Positions 46,901 through 55,673 of a stretch of DNA of 64,000 nt are shown here, piece after piece; the stretch's first letter is position 1, and each line of letters begins with the position of its first letter. A program made the position numbers and the translations under genes. The stretch is from Thalassotalea marina (GTDB taxonomy: Bacteria; Pseudomonadota; Gammaproteobacteria; Enterobacterales; Alteromonadaceae). The DNA lies in NCBI RefSeq assembly GCF_014656435.1, contig NZ_BNCK01000002.1:1-64000 (forward strand), given 5' to 3'. Below the pieces are notes generated by a model, which was given only the letters and a program-made list of their open reading frames with translations, was not told the DNA's origin and did not search any database.

Positions 46901-49752
46901 TTCTCAACAATCCGCAACAAGCTTTAAGGGCAATGCAAGATGGCGTATTGAATTATGGAACTGAGAAAATATGGACGCTTTTTGAAACGGTATTTGCATT
47001 ATTGGATGGTGTTTCGTGGCCAAAAGCTATTAACATTGAAAAAGTAAAAAAACGAATTGAACTTGCTGCACATAGGGCGGTAGATATCTATCAAGATAGC
47101 TTAAAAGATGCCGCTGAATCTATTCGTGATAAAGATTTTGTACAGAAAAAAATTAATCAATATCTAGACAGTTTAGTGAAGTTGTGGGCTGGAAAACTTC
47201 AAGCAATTGTTACTGGAGAAAAAGGGCAACTTGATAAAGTTTTATGTCAATTATTTGAGCTTGTAAATAATTTACCGCAAGACATCGAAACCGAAAAAGC
47301 AAAGTTTAGCCAATTTATAAAGAACGCTACAGTATTAGAAAATGGTGTGCCTAGCAGCATTAAAGACGAAGTGATGATAATCGTCGACAAGGAGTTAGAC
47401 GCTTTAGTCGAAAAGCTAACTGAAGAAATTGAGTTAATAAAAGCAAAATTAGCACCTGCGGTTGAAGTAGCAAAAAAAGGTCAATTTGAGCTAGGTTATT
47501 GGCTAATAAAACAAAGTTTAGTCGTTGTACCCGATCTATTTGGTCTTCCGTTAATCGCCAGAAAACCCGAAGATGCCTGTCGAGAATTGGCGAGTTATTT
47601 AAGGTTACTCGCATCGGAATTATTGCCTAGTGAACAAGATTTAGAACTATCTTTTAACCAATTAAAACAACAGGTTATCAATTGGACTCCAAACAACGAT
47701 TTTGTAAAACGCATCAAAGATCGTATTTTATCTGACATGGATGATATCGAAAATCGTACATTAGCTGCTTTAAATAACACTAGGAAACAGCTAAATTCGA
47801 CGGATATATGTGGTGAACCTGGAAAAGCCCTTGGTTTATTAATTCGCATTACAGGGTTAAGAGGGGACTTACTTAACATACTGCTAGTTATTGGTGAACG
47901 ATTAGATGATGTATATCAAGCAAACACGAGTATTCATGCAGACTTCGAAGACATTATTCCTGTAATTGCTCAATTTATGTTTCAGATTGCTGCAGCGGAT
48001 GTTAAAAAAGATCAAATAGTCAAGCTAAATCAATCCGTTGCGATATTAAAGTCGCTAGGGGTAGAGGCAGATGAATTGGAAGGCCTTCTAGAAGACTTCA
48101 AAGATCACCAGCAACAAGCAGAGTCGTCATTATCGACTATTCAACCTGGAAAGTTACATCAATTTGTTAAACAACAATTAGTTCCGTATAGAGAGATATT
48201 GGAAGGAAAATTAGCGTCTATTTTAATGTCTCCTTTGGCATACGGTGAAAAGTTAGTCCAGTATCTAAACGAACCTGCGAGAAAACAAAGCAAAATTCTA
48301 TTAGGGAATTTAACTATAGGTTTGAACAAAGTTGAAGAATTAATTCAAACTTTTGAGGACGCTATTAAACAAACGCCAATTGGAGTCTTTTTTAAGTCTT
48401 TGTTAGCTGATCTTGAACCTGGTCGAGTAAAAATAAATGATGAAATAAAGACCGCAAATGAGCTAATTGATAGATTAAGAAATAACCCTAACAGTACACC
48501 TGTTTTAATTGAAGTGTGGAAAGTTATTGAGCAGGAGTTGCTAATTCCTTATTCACAATTACAAGGTGGGCTATTACTCATCTTGACATCGTTAAAAGGA
48601 ATCAAGTTAAAAGAAGTGTTTGAAGATGTTATTGGGCAGTTTATTGAACCATTGCGCAATATAGAAGAACAAGCCACTTTAATGCTTGAGCAAATGGTTC
48701 CTTCACGTTTTACCACCACATACAAAAGTCAATTCGAATTAAAAAGCTACCCGAATGATAGAACGCCAGTTTTTGAAATGGCTAAAAAAGGGAGTAAAGC
48801 GGTTCCGGATTTATCTTTAAACGCATCATTTATGGTTGACCCCATTAAAGGCGAAACAGAAGCGAGTATACGAGGAATATTACAGCCTTTTAAGATACAT
48901 ATTCCACCAAGTCCTCGCGGATGCACTATCAACTTTAAAAAATCAATTTTTAAATCATCAAATGGTGAAAGCCCTAAATTAACGATGGAGATAGACAATG
49001 TTGAGATTCATGGTGCTTTACAATTTCTTAATGCTTTGGCTCCTTATTTTGGCAATAAAGGCAATGGGGCATACATCAATTTAACGTCAAATAAAGTCAG
49101 TGCTGGCGTGCGTTATACTGCCGGATTAATTCAAATGGGCACATTTCAAATACTCAATGTTAATTTTGATATTGGTGCACATCTGCCATTTTCTGGTGAT
49201 AAAGCCATTGCATATCTAAATCTAGCCAATAAAGATAGGCCTTTTTTAATATCCAGTCCTCCATACGCAGGTGGAGGGTGGTTAAATATTGAAAGACCAT
49301 TTGGTGAAGGCGAAGTTGGCTCTCTTATTAGTGTCGGTTTAGTTTTTGGTGGTCAAGTGTATATGCGTTACGGACCATTATCAGCTCAAGCTTATGCCTT
49401 TGTCGGCATTTGGTACTTAAAAATAGAAAAAAATTGGACCTTAACTGGCCTGTTTGAGGCCGGTGCTCATGGTAAAGTCGCGTTTTTCTCTATTTCTGTT
49501 TTTATTCGAATGACCTTGTCGCAAACCAGTCAGGGCGATATGAATGGCGAAGTTAAAATGGTTTTTAAATTTAAAGTGGGGTTCGCAAAGTTTCGATATA
49601 AGGTGACTGCGCGTAAAAACTTTAAAGGTAAAAATCAAGAAAATGCAGCTATAGGTATAAATTTTGACGATGGTGAATTGATAAAAGTAACCACAAAAGT
49701 ACCAAATAAGCGAACACAATGGAAAAAGTATTCCAGTCATTTTGCTGAGTAG
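43915..49752 (+). CDS. Giant island protein 1 (1945 aa), unknown
   Basis: ATG 43915 has a perfect AGGAGG seven bases upstream. No signal peptide or clear TM. Three zones: ~1-780 looks beta-rich (ISYTPRTH, TVETGYLLPLGVSATLVSV, RGFPAESVQ); ~790-1590 is long charged helix, a rod or coiled coil (KKRIELAAHRAVDIYQDSLK, EKLTEEIELIKAKLAPAVEV); ~1595-1945 is beta-rich with Gly and aromatic residues (GAYINLTSNKVSAGVRYTAG, PPYAGGGWLNIERPFGEG). No nuclease, ATPase, protease or toxin motif was seen. Start of a three-gene operon. I do not recognise the family. Confidence 0.85.
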   Translation: MEGFDNDSNLLQAWIKKLGSKRSNPLRFAISYTPRTHLTKSKKVYETFEVVSYSKGVLIKVKRPQDFTDLTIVALGFELGSKQGDFFKRKGPFLFRKKGAGQDNLSIAFIFPPQIVMEQVFKEEPSQIKEPVDVRLSGKSQIVIKPDYKESKRIVIKVDEFFQMLSTGDLQIDKRARASLLNSWKDQLSSTFGSEAGPSDKDKWRELLNKAMQPPDSDVSQFEVIPRIIMSASDETKWRPSSPVAGKGTGKLSNEQPIFSVSFDRQGRESVRALWSKHLETGKLPSHDISNPPPDTIDYFDTVVEQKYHWDIVGRTSLYGLIALRPADDKKFEQNETEEARLSHIDIANPRIIRPKLTKDETVEIIDLIEKETGLSGELGLLQADPFKSFNLLLSSYGSTHKASWAVLPPSIYPEDLTQGFSLQSFDSKYTMGHLHKLVTVETGYLLPLGVSATLVSVTERSITKGPQGEKDGVSFIHQYKFIVCDTAWKAYPAVYQPYEGRGFPAESVQMLTKKTPRINQKHKEACIGNGIPVSEAFWVILDDKANNTTDKPFVFSWRTKDAPKITSELMFLSYSAIDKPAIMGRVKKAYNDTNIEKRTASLAGVRHQYAESKTLGDTSFNTVSWLMATQGRLGIDNGSDEEHFNRDGRMVAAKQIPIYPRLEKADIRLQTIAAISGESSKVSHVVYHEHYVKHGFETNAKTAVEKTVSPEIFLRVKDKNSILDINSKSNTVGGFAGPQVNVGAISRSRGLIGGTNATSLAKNSGSFDVTKALSGNYSPTEFLPNGLVLGIDLNSLIQEVDSNFKNAPELRETVEYGVREAFDTVQDIAESLYELLYGSDKLVEKTKKFIKRFDDTTGRPENFMHYYPRLFNALQPLISDQAAVKKDLNAIINAQNPSGIMKPINDLYEYLNKLSKAIDRFVNDPIPDAIDQIIEQYKNWLKFFNGNLDSILKRALHLVVKEVTSYLVNGFTTAIDEQGYGEALFGPLGLTDSDFLNNPQQALRAMQDGVLNYGTEKIWTLFETVFALLDGVSWPKAINIEKVKKRIELAAHRAVDIYQDSLKDAAESIRDKDFVQKKINQYLDSLVKLWAGKLQAIVTGEKGQLDKVLCQLFELVNNLPQDIETEKAKFSQFIKNATVLENGVPSSIKDEVMIIVDKELDALVEKLTEEIELIKAKLAPAVEVAKKGQFELGYWLIKQSLVVVPDLFGLPLIARKPEDACRELASYLRLLASELLPSEQDLELSFNQLKQQVINWTPNNDFVKRIKDRILSDMDDIENRTLAALNNTRKQLNSTDICGEPGKALGLLIRITGLRGDLLNILLVIGERLDDVYQANTSIHADFEDIIPVIAQFMFQIAAADVKKDQIVKLNQSVAILKSLGVEADELEGLLEDFKDHQQQAESSLSTIQPGKLHQFVKQQLVPYREILEGKLASILMSPLAYGEKLVQYLNEPARKQSKILLGNLTIGLNKVEELIQTFEDAIKQTPIGVFFKSLLADLEPGRVKINDEIKTANELIDRLRNNPNSTPVLIEVWKVIEQELLIPYSQLQGGLLLILTSLKGIKLKEVFEDVIGQFIEPLRNIEEQATLMLEQMVPSRFTTTYKSQFELKSYPNDRTPVFEMAKKGSKAVPDLSLNASFMVDPIKGETEASIRGILQPFKIHIPPSPRGCTINFKKSIFKSSNGESPKLTMEIDNVEIHGALQFLNALAPYFGNKGNGAYINLTSNKVSAGVRYTAGLIQMGTFQILNVNFDIGAHLPFSGDKAIAYLNLANKDRPFLISSPPYAGGGWLNIERPFGEGEVGSLISVGLVFGGQVYMRYGPLSAQAYAFVGIWYLKIEKNWTLTGLFEAGAHGKVAFFSISVFIRMTLSQTSQGDMNGEVKMVFKFKVGFAKFRYKVTARKNFKGKNQENAAIGINFDDGELIKVTTKVPNKRTQWKKYSSHFAE

Positions 49753-49771
49753 TCAAGAAGGAGAGAAAAAT

Positions 49772-52700
49772 ATGGACGATCTCAAAGTAGCCGCGGAACT
49801 TCTGGCGATCCCAGTATCGACTAAAACGAAAGACAATGTTCTAGTACTTAACCTTGCGGTGCAAGTGTCGCCATCGACTGAAGGCAGTACATCAATTGAA
49901 CTCGTTGAATGGCCTGAAAGCATTGCTTTGCTGAGTCAGCAAATGTCAGTAACTTTTACATCAGAAAATAATCAGGATATTTTTACCTATGATGTTGAAT
50001 CTGAACTAGCTTATCTAACGGGTGACTTGGTCAACGATAATGCTGACCGGCGTCAAGCAATGGTGGACACATGGAAACAAGTTTTTTGTGGCGGTGGTGG
50101 ATTTCAATCATTAAAAAAAGCTTTGCAAAGTAAAGGTAATGCCCAAAACCTTGTTGCCAATCAACTTCCTGGCCAACAAAACTATAGAACAGCAGCTTTT
50201 GCTGACTTTTTTGAACGCTTCGAAAGAGAATTAGCGACAGTTGCAGCCTCTGGTTCAGATAAAAGTGATATAAAACAAAAAATTGCTGATAAAAGACTAT
50301 GTAGAGTGGCGTTAGTGGCTTTAAATAGTATCGATAAAACTGAAATAAGTGCAATGCGTTATAATGCTGCTTTAACAAAAGGAGAAGAGGAAGCCTTTGT
50401 TCCCCAAGAAGAAATAGAATTGCTTTTTGATGAACAAACATTAGGGGGGTCGAATGCAGATGTTAGCGATCAGGTTATTATCAGTAGTTTTAGTACGCTT
50501 TATCATAATTTTGTTGATTTTTTAGCTTGTTTCGAAAAGCTTGGCGAAGTTCCAAAAAGTTATAGAACGGTCTTTTATGAAGAAGATAACAATGCTTTGG
50601 AAATTGCAACTCGGCGGCTAGCCGGCATTATGTCTCACCCTTCTTTGGCTTATTGGCTCGGTTGTGCGGTGCCATTAAAAATAGAAATTCCAAAAGATGA
50701 ACTTAAGTTAACCATTGACAACAACTATAAGCTAGCAGTTAATTTTTCTGATGGCTCTGGAATCTCAGCTAAAACAATGGTTCGGCTGACAAAAGATGAC
50801 GATGAAATTTGGGGTGTTGAAGTTGTCCCCCGCAATATCAACATTTTCAGTAATGGCCATTGCCTTGATTTTTCTAGTAAAATACCAACAGGCGCGTATC
50901 GTTTTAAATTCTCGAACCACACTCCTACCGCCACAATTTTTGATATTATCGATCGTGCAAATAGGCTTGCTGCTAATAAAAATGAGGAATTGAAAAATTC
51001 ATTGCCACAAAAACGCGCCTTGGTGTTTTATGATGCCGGAATTAATGAAGAATATGACAAACCAGAGGTAAATTATTTAGAAGATTTAGTGATTGGGTTA
51101 AGGCCTGATTTTGCCATACAAAATAATAAAGTCCCCGAAGAGTCTACTCAGTTTTATTCAATTATGCAGCGCAGAATAAACTGGCAGTTTGGCAGTTTAA
51201 ACAATGATCTTTTCAGTGAATTCTGGCATTCAGATGTAATACAGGCAGTAGCGACATTGCAAGATGATGGTTTTTCTCCTTGGCCAGTTCCCGATACTTT
51301 TCCGGTAGATAACAGTAATAGCACATTATTTTTAGGACAAAAACGAAAAAGTGATGATGTGTTCATGTGGAATGGCGAACCTGCGGGCGTCGAATACCAA
51401 GAATTACCGGCATATGAAACAAAAGCTGAAGATCTAGGGGTGGAACGAGAATACGCATTGCCGGAGTTGAATGACGATACAGATCCAGATATTAGCGATA
51501 AGTTACTTCCGCGTCTTAGAGTCGATAAATCTTATAACTTAGGTTGTCGATTTGTGTTTCCTTTGGGCATTAGTATCGGTTTAAAAGAAGCACAAACTCT
51601 TTATAAAAAAAATGCGTTGCTAAATTACACGCAAGCGACAGGATCCGAACCAATAAGGTATGAAGGGCATCAATCAGGTGCGCCTGATATTCACCTTTTA
51701 TGGAAAGATGATCCTTTAGTAAAAGAAAAACAGCCTGAAAAAACACACCCTGTTGAGGCGGCAAATTATCTTGTAGTAGGACCAGAAAAGAGCAGAAAAA
51801 GAATTATTACACCGCCGAGGATAGGTTTTACTGAAGCTGAATTAGAAGGCCAGTTTGATCATTTAACAGGTGTTAATTTTCCTACCGGTGCATTCAGTTT
51901 AAATAGTCATTTTCCTGCGTGGATGTTTACCCAAGATGCCATGTTCCCCGAAGCAAAAAAAGCAGAACCACGGCAAGTAGAGTTTTGGTACAACAAAACT
52001 GAACCTGTGGAAAAAAACGCTGGCGATGATAATGAAGCAACATTTTTTCACAGTTTACCAATAAAAGGAGGGAAAAGTGTAAGTATCCCACAATGTTATA
52101 TGGCTCAAAAGGAAGGTTCCCAAAGCCGTGGTTCTGTTTTTATTATTGGTGAACCTAATAATCAGATTCGTAGGTTAGATTTCTCAGAGGGTTTTTTCCC
52201 GTTTAAGGAGTCTTCTACTCTTGTATGTCGCTTAAAAATTAACGTAATATCAATAGATCCTACAGACTGGAACCCACTTGAAAGTGATAGAACTCTCAGA
52301 AAATTTTGGCAATCAGATGAGAAGCCAGAAGATGCAAACCCTATCTTATTAGAGGTATTTAAAGGAAACCAAACTAGAATTATTAATCAAAGTACTGATA
52401 GGCTCTTTTGCATTGATGAAAAAGTTAGGACATTACCTTGTATTCGAGTTGAATTAGAAGAAGGTGATGAGGGAATAATTGAACTAGAGGCCTTACCGGA
52501 AAACATTCGCGGCGCGGAAGTAAAACCTTTAGAGAAGAGAATTCAAACAATCAATGTTGTTCATGCGGTTCGCCGACCTCGTTTTTCACCTAGTTTTATG
52601 GATGGTCATCGTCCGACTCTTAAGATTGCTTTTAATATCAAAGATCCCAATCAGTTAAGTAATGTAGACCAAAAAGAAGACTTAGCAGTAATGAGTGGTT

Positions 52701-54049
52701 TCATTGATAATTTAGATCGTAGAGTTGTAGGAAAGATTCGGTGTGATGCCGAGTGGGATGAATATGCGCCAGGTACATACGTGGAATTGCCTGACGGAAC
52801 TTGGGCTGAAAATTTAGCGAGAAGGCAAGAAACTCTAATAGATTTAAAACCATTTTTTGATCGCGATGGACACAGACTTGATTTAAACCAACCTAGTACA
52901 GCGTTTGAGGGCTCGTTAGATGTGAAATTTACCGATCAACGTGCACGCAAGTTAAGGCTACAATTGGTCGCTACATCGCGATTTTCTCATTTTTATCCTG
53001 ACGGAGTGATAGATGATAGTGATAATAATGAAACTCCCGTTGCATCAGTAGGGCCATTTGATAAAGCATCAGCTCCTTTTTCTAATGAATATGCCATATG
53101 GCTTAATTGTGCGTATCGCCCACCAGAACCAACAATTCGAAAAATACATCCAGTATTAATTTGGGATAAGAAAGAATCACGCAACGAAAACTACACAATG
53201 GAACGTACCAATAAACTTAGGTTTCATTTGGATAAAGACTGGTATGCGACGGGTGAAGGTGAGAAGTTGGGTGTTGTTCTGTTACATGATGATTATCATA
53301 GCCATGTCACGTCGGTTGACTGTTTTGAAAAAGATGAATTGAAACCATTTAAAGATTTTATCAGTAGGCCTGCAAGGTTGGCTTATCTAAAAGGAGACAA
53401 ATCGCCTTTGTTTTTAAGAGCTGAGCATTTTGATGAACAAGGGCAGAAAATAAAGGACGTAAATTTATCACTTTTGCCTAATGATGCAGGAGATCTTAAA
53501 ACGTTAAAAGTAAAGATATTGCCGTTAGAAGTGAAGTTTAGCCCTGAGCAAGGGCTTTATGCTGACCTTACCTTTGCCGAGGAAAAAAATAATATCAACA
53601 TACTGCATTTAGGGCTAGTACGATATCAGGAACATGCTGAATGCAACAACCTTGTTTCTCCACCTATTAGTGAAACTGTATCCGTTCTACCTGACTTTTC
53701 TATTGAAGTTAAAAAGGGTAATAAACTTTTTGAACGTGAAATCTATGTCACTCGTCAAAACAAACGTGAAAATACAGACAAGTTCAAAACGTATTTAACG
53801 GCAACACAATATGATTGGATTGATGTGGTTAAAATATGGGAAAGTAAAGAGCAACCAATAAAGAGAGAATTTGATAATAATAAAGTTAAGTTTGATTTTA
53901 GAGTTGATGGTTCGAATGCTAGCTCGTGGGTGATGATAGAAGAATATGAACAGATGGATCAAGATTCATTATATTGGAAAGAACTAGATAAAAAGACGGT
54001 TGAAACAACTGAGCGTTGCGTATTTCAAGCGATCGTTAAGTTACCTTAG
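49772..54049 (+). CDS. Giant island protein 2 (1425 aa), unknown
   Basis: ATG 49772 lies behind AAGGAGAG, 19 bp after the stop of the 1945-aa gene; a start ten codons upstream would overlap it. No signal peptide or TM. Very charged and mixed alpha/beta, with several beta-rich stretches (GCRFVFPLGISIGLKEAQ, PRIGFTEAELEGQFDH, RPRFSPSFMDGHRPTLKIAF) resembling structural or Ig-like segments. No catalytic motif recognised. The tight coupling suggests it works with the 1945-aa protein, perhaps as two parts of one assembly (inference). Confidence 0.85.
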   Translation: MDDLKVAAELLAIPVSTKTKDNVLVLNLAVQVSPSTEGSTSIELVEWPESIALLSQQMSVTFTSENNQDIFTYDVESELAYLTGDLVNDNADRRQAMVDTWKQVFCGGGGFQSLKKALQSKGNAQNLVANQLPGQQNYRTAAFADFFERFERELATVAASGSDKSDIKQKIADKRLCRVALVALNSIDKTEISAMRYNAALTKGEEEAFVPQEEIELLFDEQTLGGSNADVSDQVIISSFSTLYHNFVDFLACFEKLGEVPKSYRTVFYEEDNNALEIATRRLAGIMSHPSLAYWLGCAVPLKIEIPKDELKLTIDNNYKLAVNFSDGSGISAKTMVRLTKDDDEIWGVEVVPRNINIFSNGHCLDFSSKIPTGAYRFKFSNHTPTATIFDIIDRANRLAANKNEELKNSLPQKRALVFYDAGINEEYDKPEVNYLEDLVIGLRPDFAIQNNKVPEESTQFYSIMQRRINWQFGSLNNDLFSEFWHSDVIQAVATLQDDGFSPWPVPDTFPVDNSNSTLFLGQKRKSDDVFMWNGEPAGVEYQELPAYETKAEDLGVEREYALPELNDDTDPDISDKLLPRLRVDKSYNLGCRFVFPLGISIGLKEAQTLYKKNALLNYTQATGSEPIRYEGHQSGAPDIHLLWKDDPLVKEKQPEKTHPVEAANYLVVGPEKSRKRIITPPRIGFTEAELEGQFDHLTGVNFPTGAFSLNSHFPAWMFTQDAMFPEAKKAEPRQVEFWYNKTEPVEKNAGDDNEATFFHSLPIKGGKSVSIPQCYMAQKEGSQSRGSVFIIGEPNNQIRRLDFSEGFFPFKESSTLVCRLKINVISIDPTDWNPLESDRTLRKFWQSDEKPEDANPILLEVFKGNQTRIINQSTDRLFCIDEKVRTLPCIRVELEEGDEGIIELEALPENIRGAEVKPLEKRIQTINVVHAVRRPRFSPSFMDGHRPTLKIAFNIKDPNQLSNVDQKEDLAVMSGFIDNLDRRVVGKIRCDAEWDEYAPGTYVELPDGTWAENLARRQETLIDLKPFFDRDGHRLDLNQPSTAFEGSLDVKFTDQRARKLRLQLVATSRFSHFYPDGVIDDSDNNETPVASVGPFDKASAPFSNEYAIWLNCAYRPPEPTIRKIHPVLIWDKKESRNENYTMERTNKLRFHLDKDWYATGEGEKLGVVLLHDDYHSHVTSVDCFEKDELKPFKDFISRPARLAYLKGDKSPLFLRAEHFDEQGQKIKDVNLSLLPNDAGDLKTLKVKILPLEVKFSPEQGLYADLTFAEEKNNINILHLGLVRYQEHAECNNLVSPPISETVSVLPDFSIEVKKGNKLFEREIYVTRQNKRENTDKFKTYLTATQYDWIDVVKIWESKEQPIKREFDNNKVKFDFRVDGSNASSWVMIEEYEQMDQDSLYWKELDKKTVETTERCVFQAIVKLP

Positions 54050-54108
54050 ATACTTTTCAGAATTAACTAAAAAAATATGATAAAAAGATTGGAGTTTTGG
54101 GGAAAGTT

Positions 54109-55020
54109 ATGGACAAAGAAACAATTAATAAAAGCGCCTGGATCGTAGGCGGTATATTACTTTTTTCGGGGATCTTTCTCGCTTTCGGTGAACCGAGTTT
54201 TCAATTCCAACAAAATTGGTCACAAAATTTACAAAGCCGTCTTGCACTGATGATGGCTGTCGCTGTTTTAATTGAACGTTCTGTTGAAGTATATCTAAAT
54301 AGCCATGGGTTAAATGGAAATAGCGCGGCTTGTTTATCCCTGTCAGCTAAGAATCATGCAACGCAGATTATTGCTGCCAAAGCTAGCCTTATATTAGGTG
54401 TTTTGGCCGCATTTGCCGGTGTGAGACTTATGGACGTATTTGGTATCCCTGTGGCTGGATCAGCGACAACTACTTTTATTCTTAGAAGTTGTTGGTATGG
54501 TATTGATGTTGTTATATCAGGAGGTCTACTTGCTGGTGGTGCAGCAATTTTCCATGAAATAATAAATATACTTCAAATTGGACTTGCTCGTATAAAGGCA
54601 TTGTTTTCGGTTTCAGAAACCCCTTCATCAAGAAACAATGGCCCTCTAGATGTGACGCCCGATAAATACTATACAATTGATGTAGTTAGAGAAAGTGCAG
54701 ATTCTGGTACGCTGCGATTTCAAGATGGTTCTACTAACATTGAAACCCCGTGTTGGTGGGAAGGAGGCAAAGAGATAGAAGCACGTATATATAAAAATTG
54801 TTCAAAAACTGTGATGGCAACCAAAGGCTATATTTCGGTATATATAAAAGGTGCCACTACTCCGGGTTCTACAGTCGAAGATATCTTTATTCATAAAGGT
54901 ACTAGCCCATCGGCATCTGACGGCTGTATTGTGATTAGACCTTCCGAAATGTCGCGATTATATAATGCGATAAATCCTTCAAATGGGCACAATGTTACTA
55001 TTAATGTCACAGATAAATAG
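54109..55020 (+). CDS. Membrane protein with C-terminal LD-transpeptidase-like or DUF5675-like domain
   Basis: 303 aa from ATG 54109 after GGGGAAAG (TTG 54097 possible). Residues ~10-165 hold three or four TM helices (SAWIVGGILLFSGIFLAFG, ALMMAVAVLIERSVEVYL, ASLILGVLAAFAGVRLMDVF, VVISGGLLAGGAAIF). Residues ~185-303 are a small beta domain ending in FIHKGTSPSASDGCIVIRP, with His262 and Cys273. The His-x10-Cys spacing resembles DUF5675 and recalls the H...S.GC motif of YkuD L,D-transpeptidases. Function unproven. Third gene of the operon, 59 bp after the second. Confidence 0.7.
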   Translation: MDKETINKSAWIVGGILLFSGIFLAFGEPSFQFQQNWSQNLQSRLALMMAVAVLIERSVEVYLNSHGLNGNSAACLSLSAKNHATQIIAAKASLILGVLAAFAGVRLMDVFGIPVAGSATTTFILRSCWYGIDVVISGGLLAGGAAIFHEIINILQIGLARIKALFSVSETPSSRNNGPLDVTPDKYYTIDVVRESADSGTLRFQDGSTNIETPCWWEGGKEIEARIYKNCSKTVMATKGYISVYIKGATTPGSTVEDIFIHKGTSPSASDGCIVIRPSEMSRLYNAINPSNGHNVTINVTDK

Positions 55021-55133
55021 ACGATATAAAGCTTTTCATCGAATTTTCATATGCCGATGCAATAGAGATATCACTATAAAGGTCTTGTGGTTTATTTTGA
55101 ACAAAGCTGTTTATTAAACTAAAAGGTCTAAAC

Positions 55134-55262
55134 ATGTTAAGTAGTAAAAATGTTGTTTTAACATTGATGTTGGTTGCTAGTTTTCTAACTGCTAACATTG
55201 CGCAAAGTAAAGAATACCAAGGAAAAGATTGGACGCTTTATAACTTTTGCGTAATAACATGA
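55134..55262 (+). pseudogene. Truncated exported-protein ORF
   Basis: 42 codons from ATG 55134 behind AAAAGG. It begins with a convincing signal peptide (VVLTLMLVASFLTANIAQSK), followed by KEYQGKDWTLYNF, and stops just before the IS256-type end at ~55271. It looks like the start of a secreted-protein gene cut off by the insertion element. Confidence 0.5.
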
Positions 55263-55578
55263 TGCCGATCAACCCTGTAACAGATTTTTGTAACCGACTG
55301 ATTTAAAAATAATCCACTAAGCGTTCTTCAAATTAGATCATAAACCGATTTAATGACGCTTTCCAATTTCTAATGGGGATCGTCAATTTTTTAGATGCCG
55401 CCTCAATTAACAGGAACACCACTTTTTTAGCAGAATCATCATGCGGGAATACCTTACGTTTCTTGATTGCTTTGCGGATTACCGAGTTGAAAGATTCAAT
55501 CACATTAGTCGTATGAACCGCTTTGCGAATATCGTCCGGATAATCAAACAAGGCACGAACATTTAGCCTGATTTTCCC
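55263..55578 (-). mobile_element. IS256-family element, remnant of the 3' end
   Basis: It contains the C-terminal coding part of an IS256-type transposase (55333-55578). Beyond it comes a terminal sequence ending TACAAAAATCTGTTACAGGGTT on the minus strand (~55271-55292), of the kind seen at IS256-family ends. The other ~80% of the element, including the catalytic Asp residues, is missing. It therefore cannot move by itself. Confidence 0.75.
55333..55578 (-). pseudogene. IS256-family transposase, C-terminal fragment
   Basis: The minus strand reads YPDDIRKAVHTTNVIESFNS, RKAIKKRKVFPHDDSAKKVV, IPIRNWKASLNRFMI and stop. This is the highly conserved end of IS256-family (Mutator-like) transposases, including the catalytic Glu of TTNVIES. 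Everything upstream is lost at ~55578, where the frame meets a stop. Confidence 0.88.
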
Positions 55579-55651
55579 CTAAATGCAAACATTCCATTAT
55601 CAAAGGGTCTTGTTTAGCTACCGCTTATCAACGATCTAACAAGTCATGCTT

Positions 55652-55673
55652 TTACATATAAATTTATATGTAA
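55652..55673. repeat. Perfect 22-bp palindrome near the right border of the island
   Basis: TTACATATAAA followed by TTTATATGTAA reads the same on both strands. It lies ~80 bp inside the right border. It could be a protein-binding site or cruciform; it has no T-run typical of terminators. Confidence 0.7.

Noticed and set aside
43915-54049. Rhs/Tc toxin or contact-dependent inhibition locus
   Set aside because: No YD repeats, haemagglutinin repeats, secretion signal or small immunity gene are visible.
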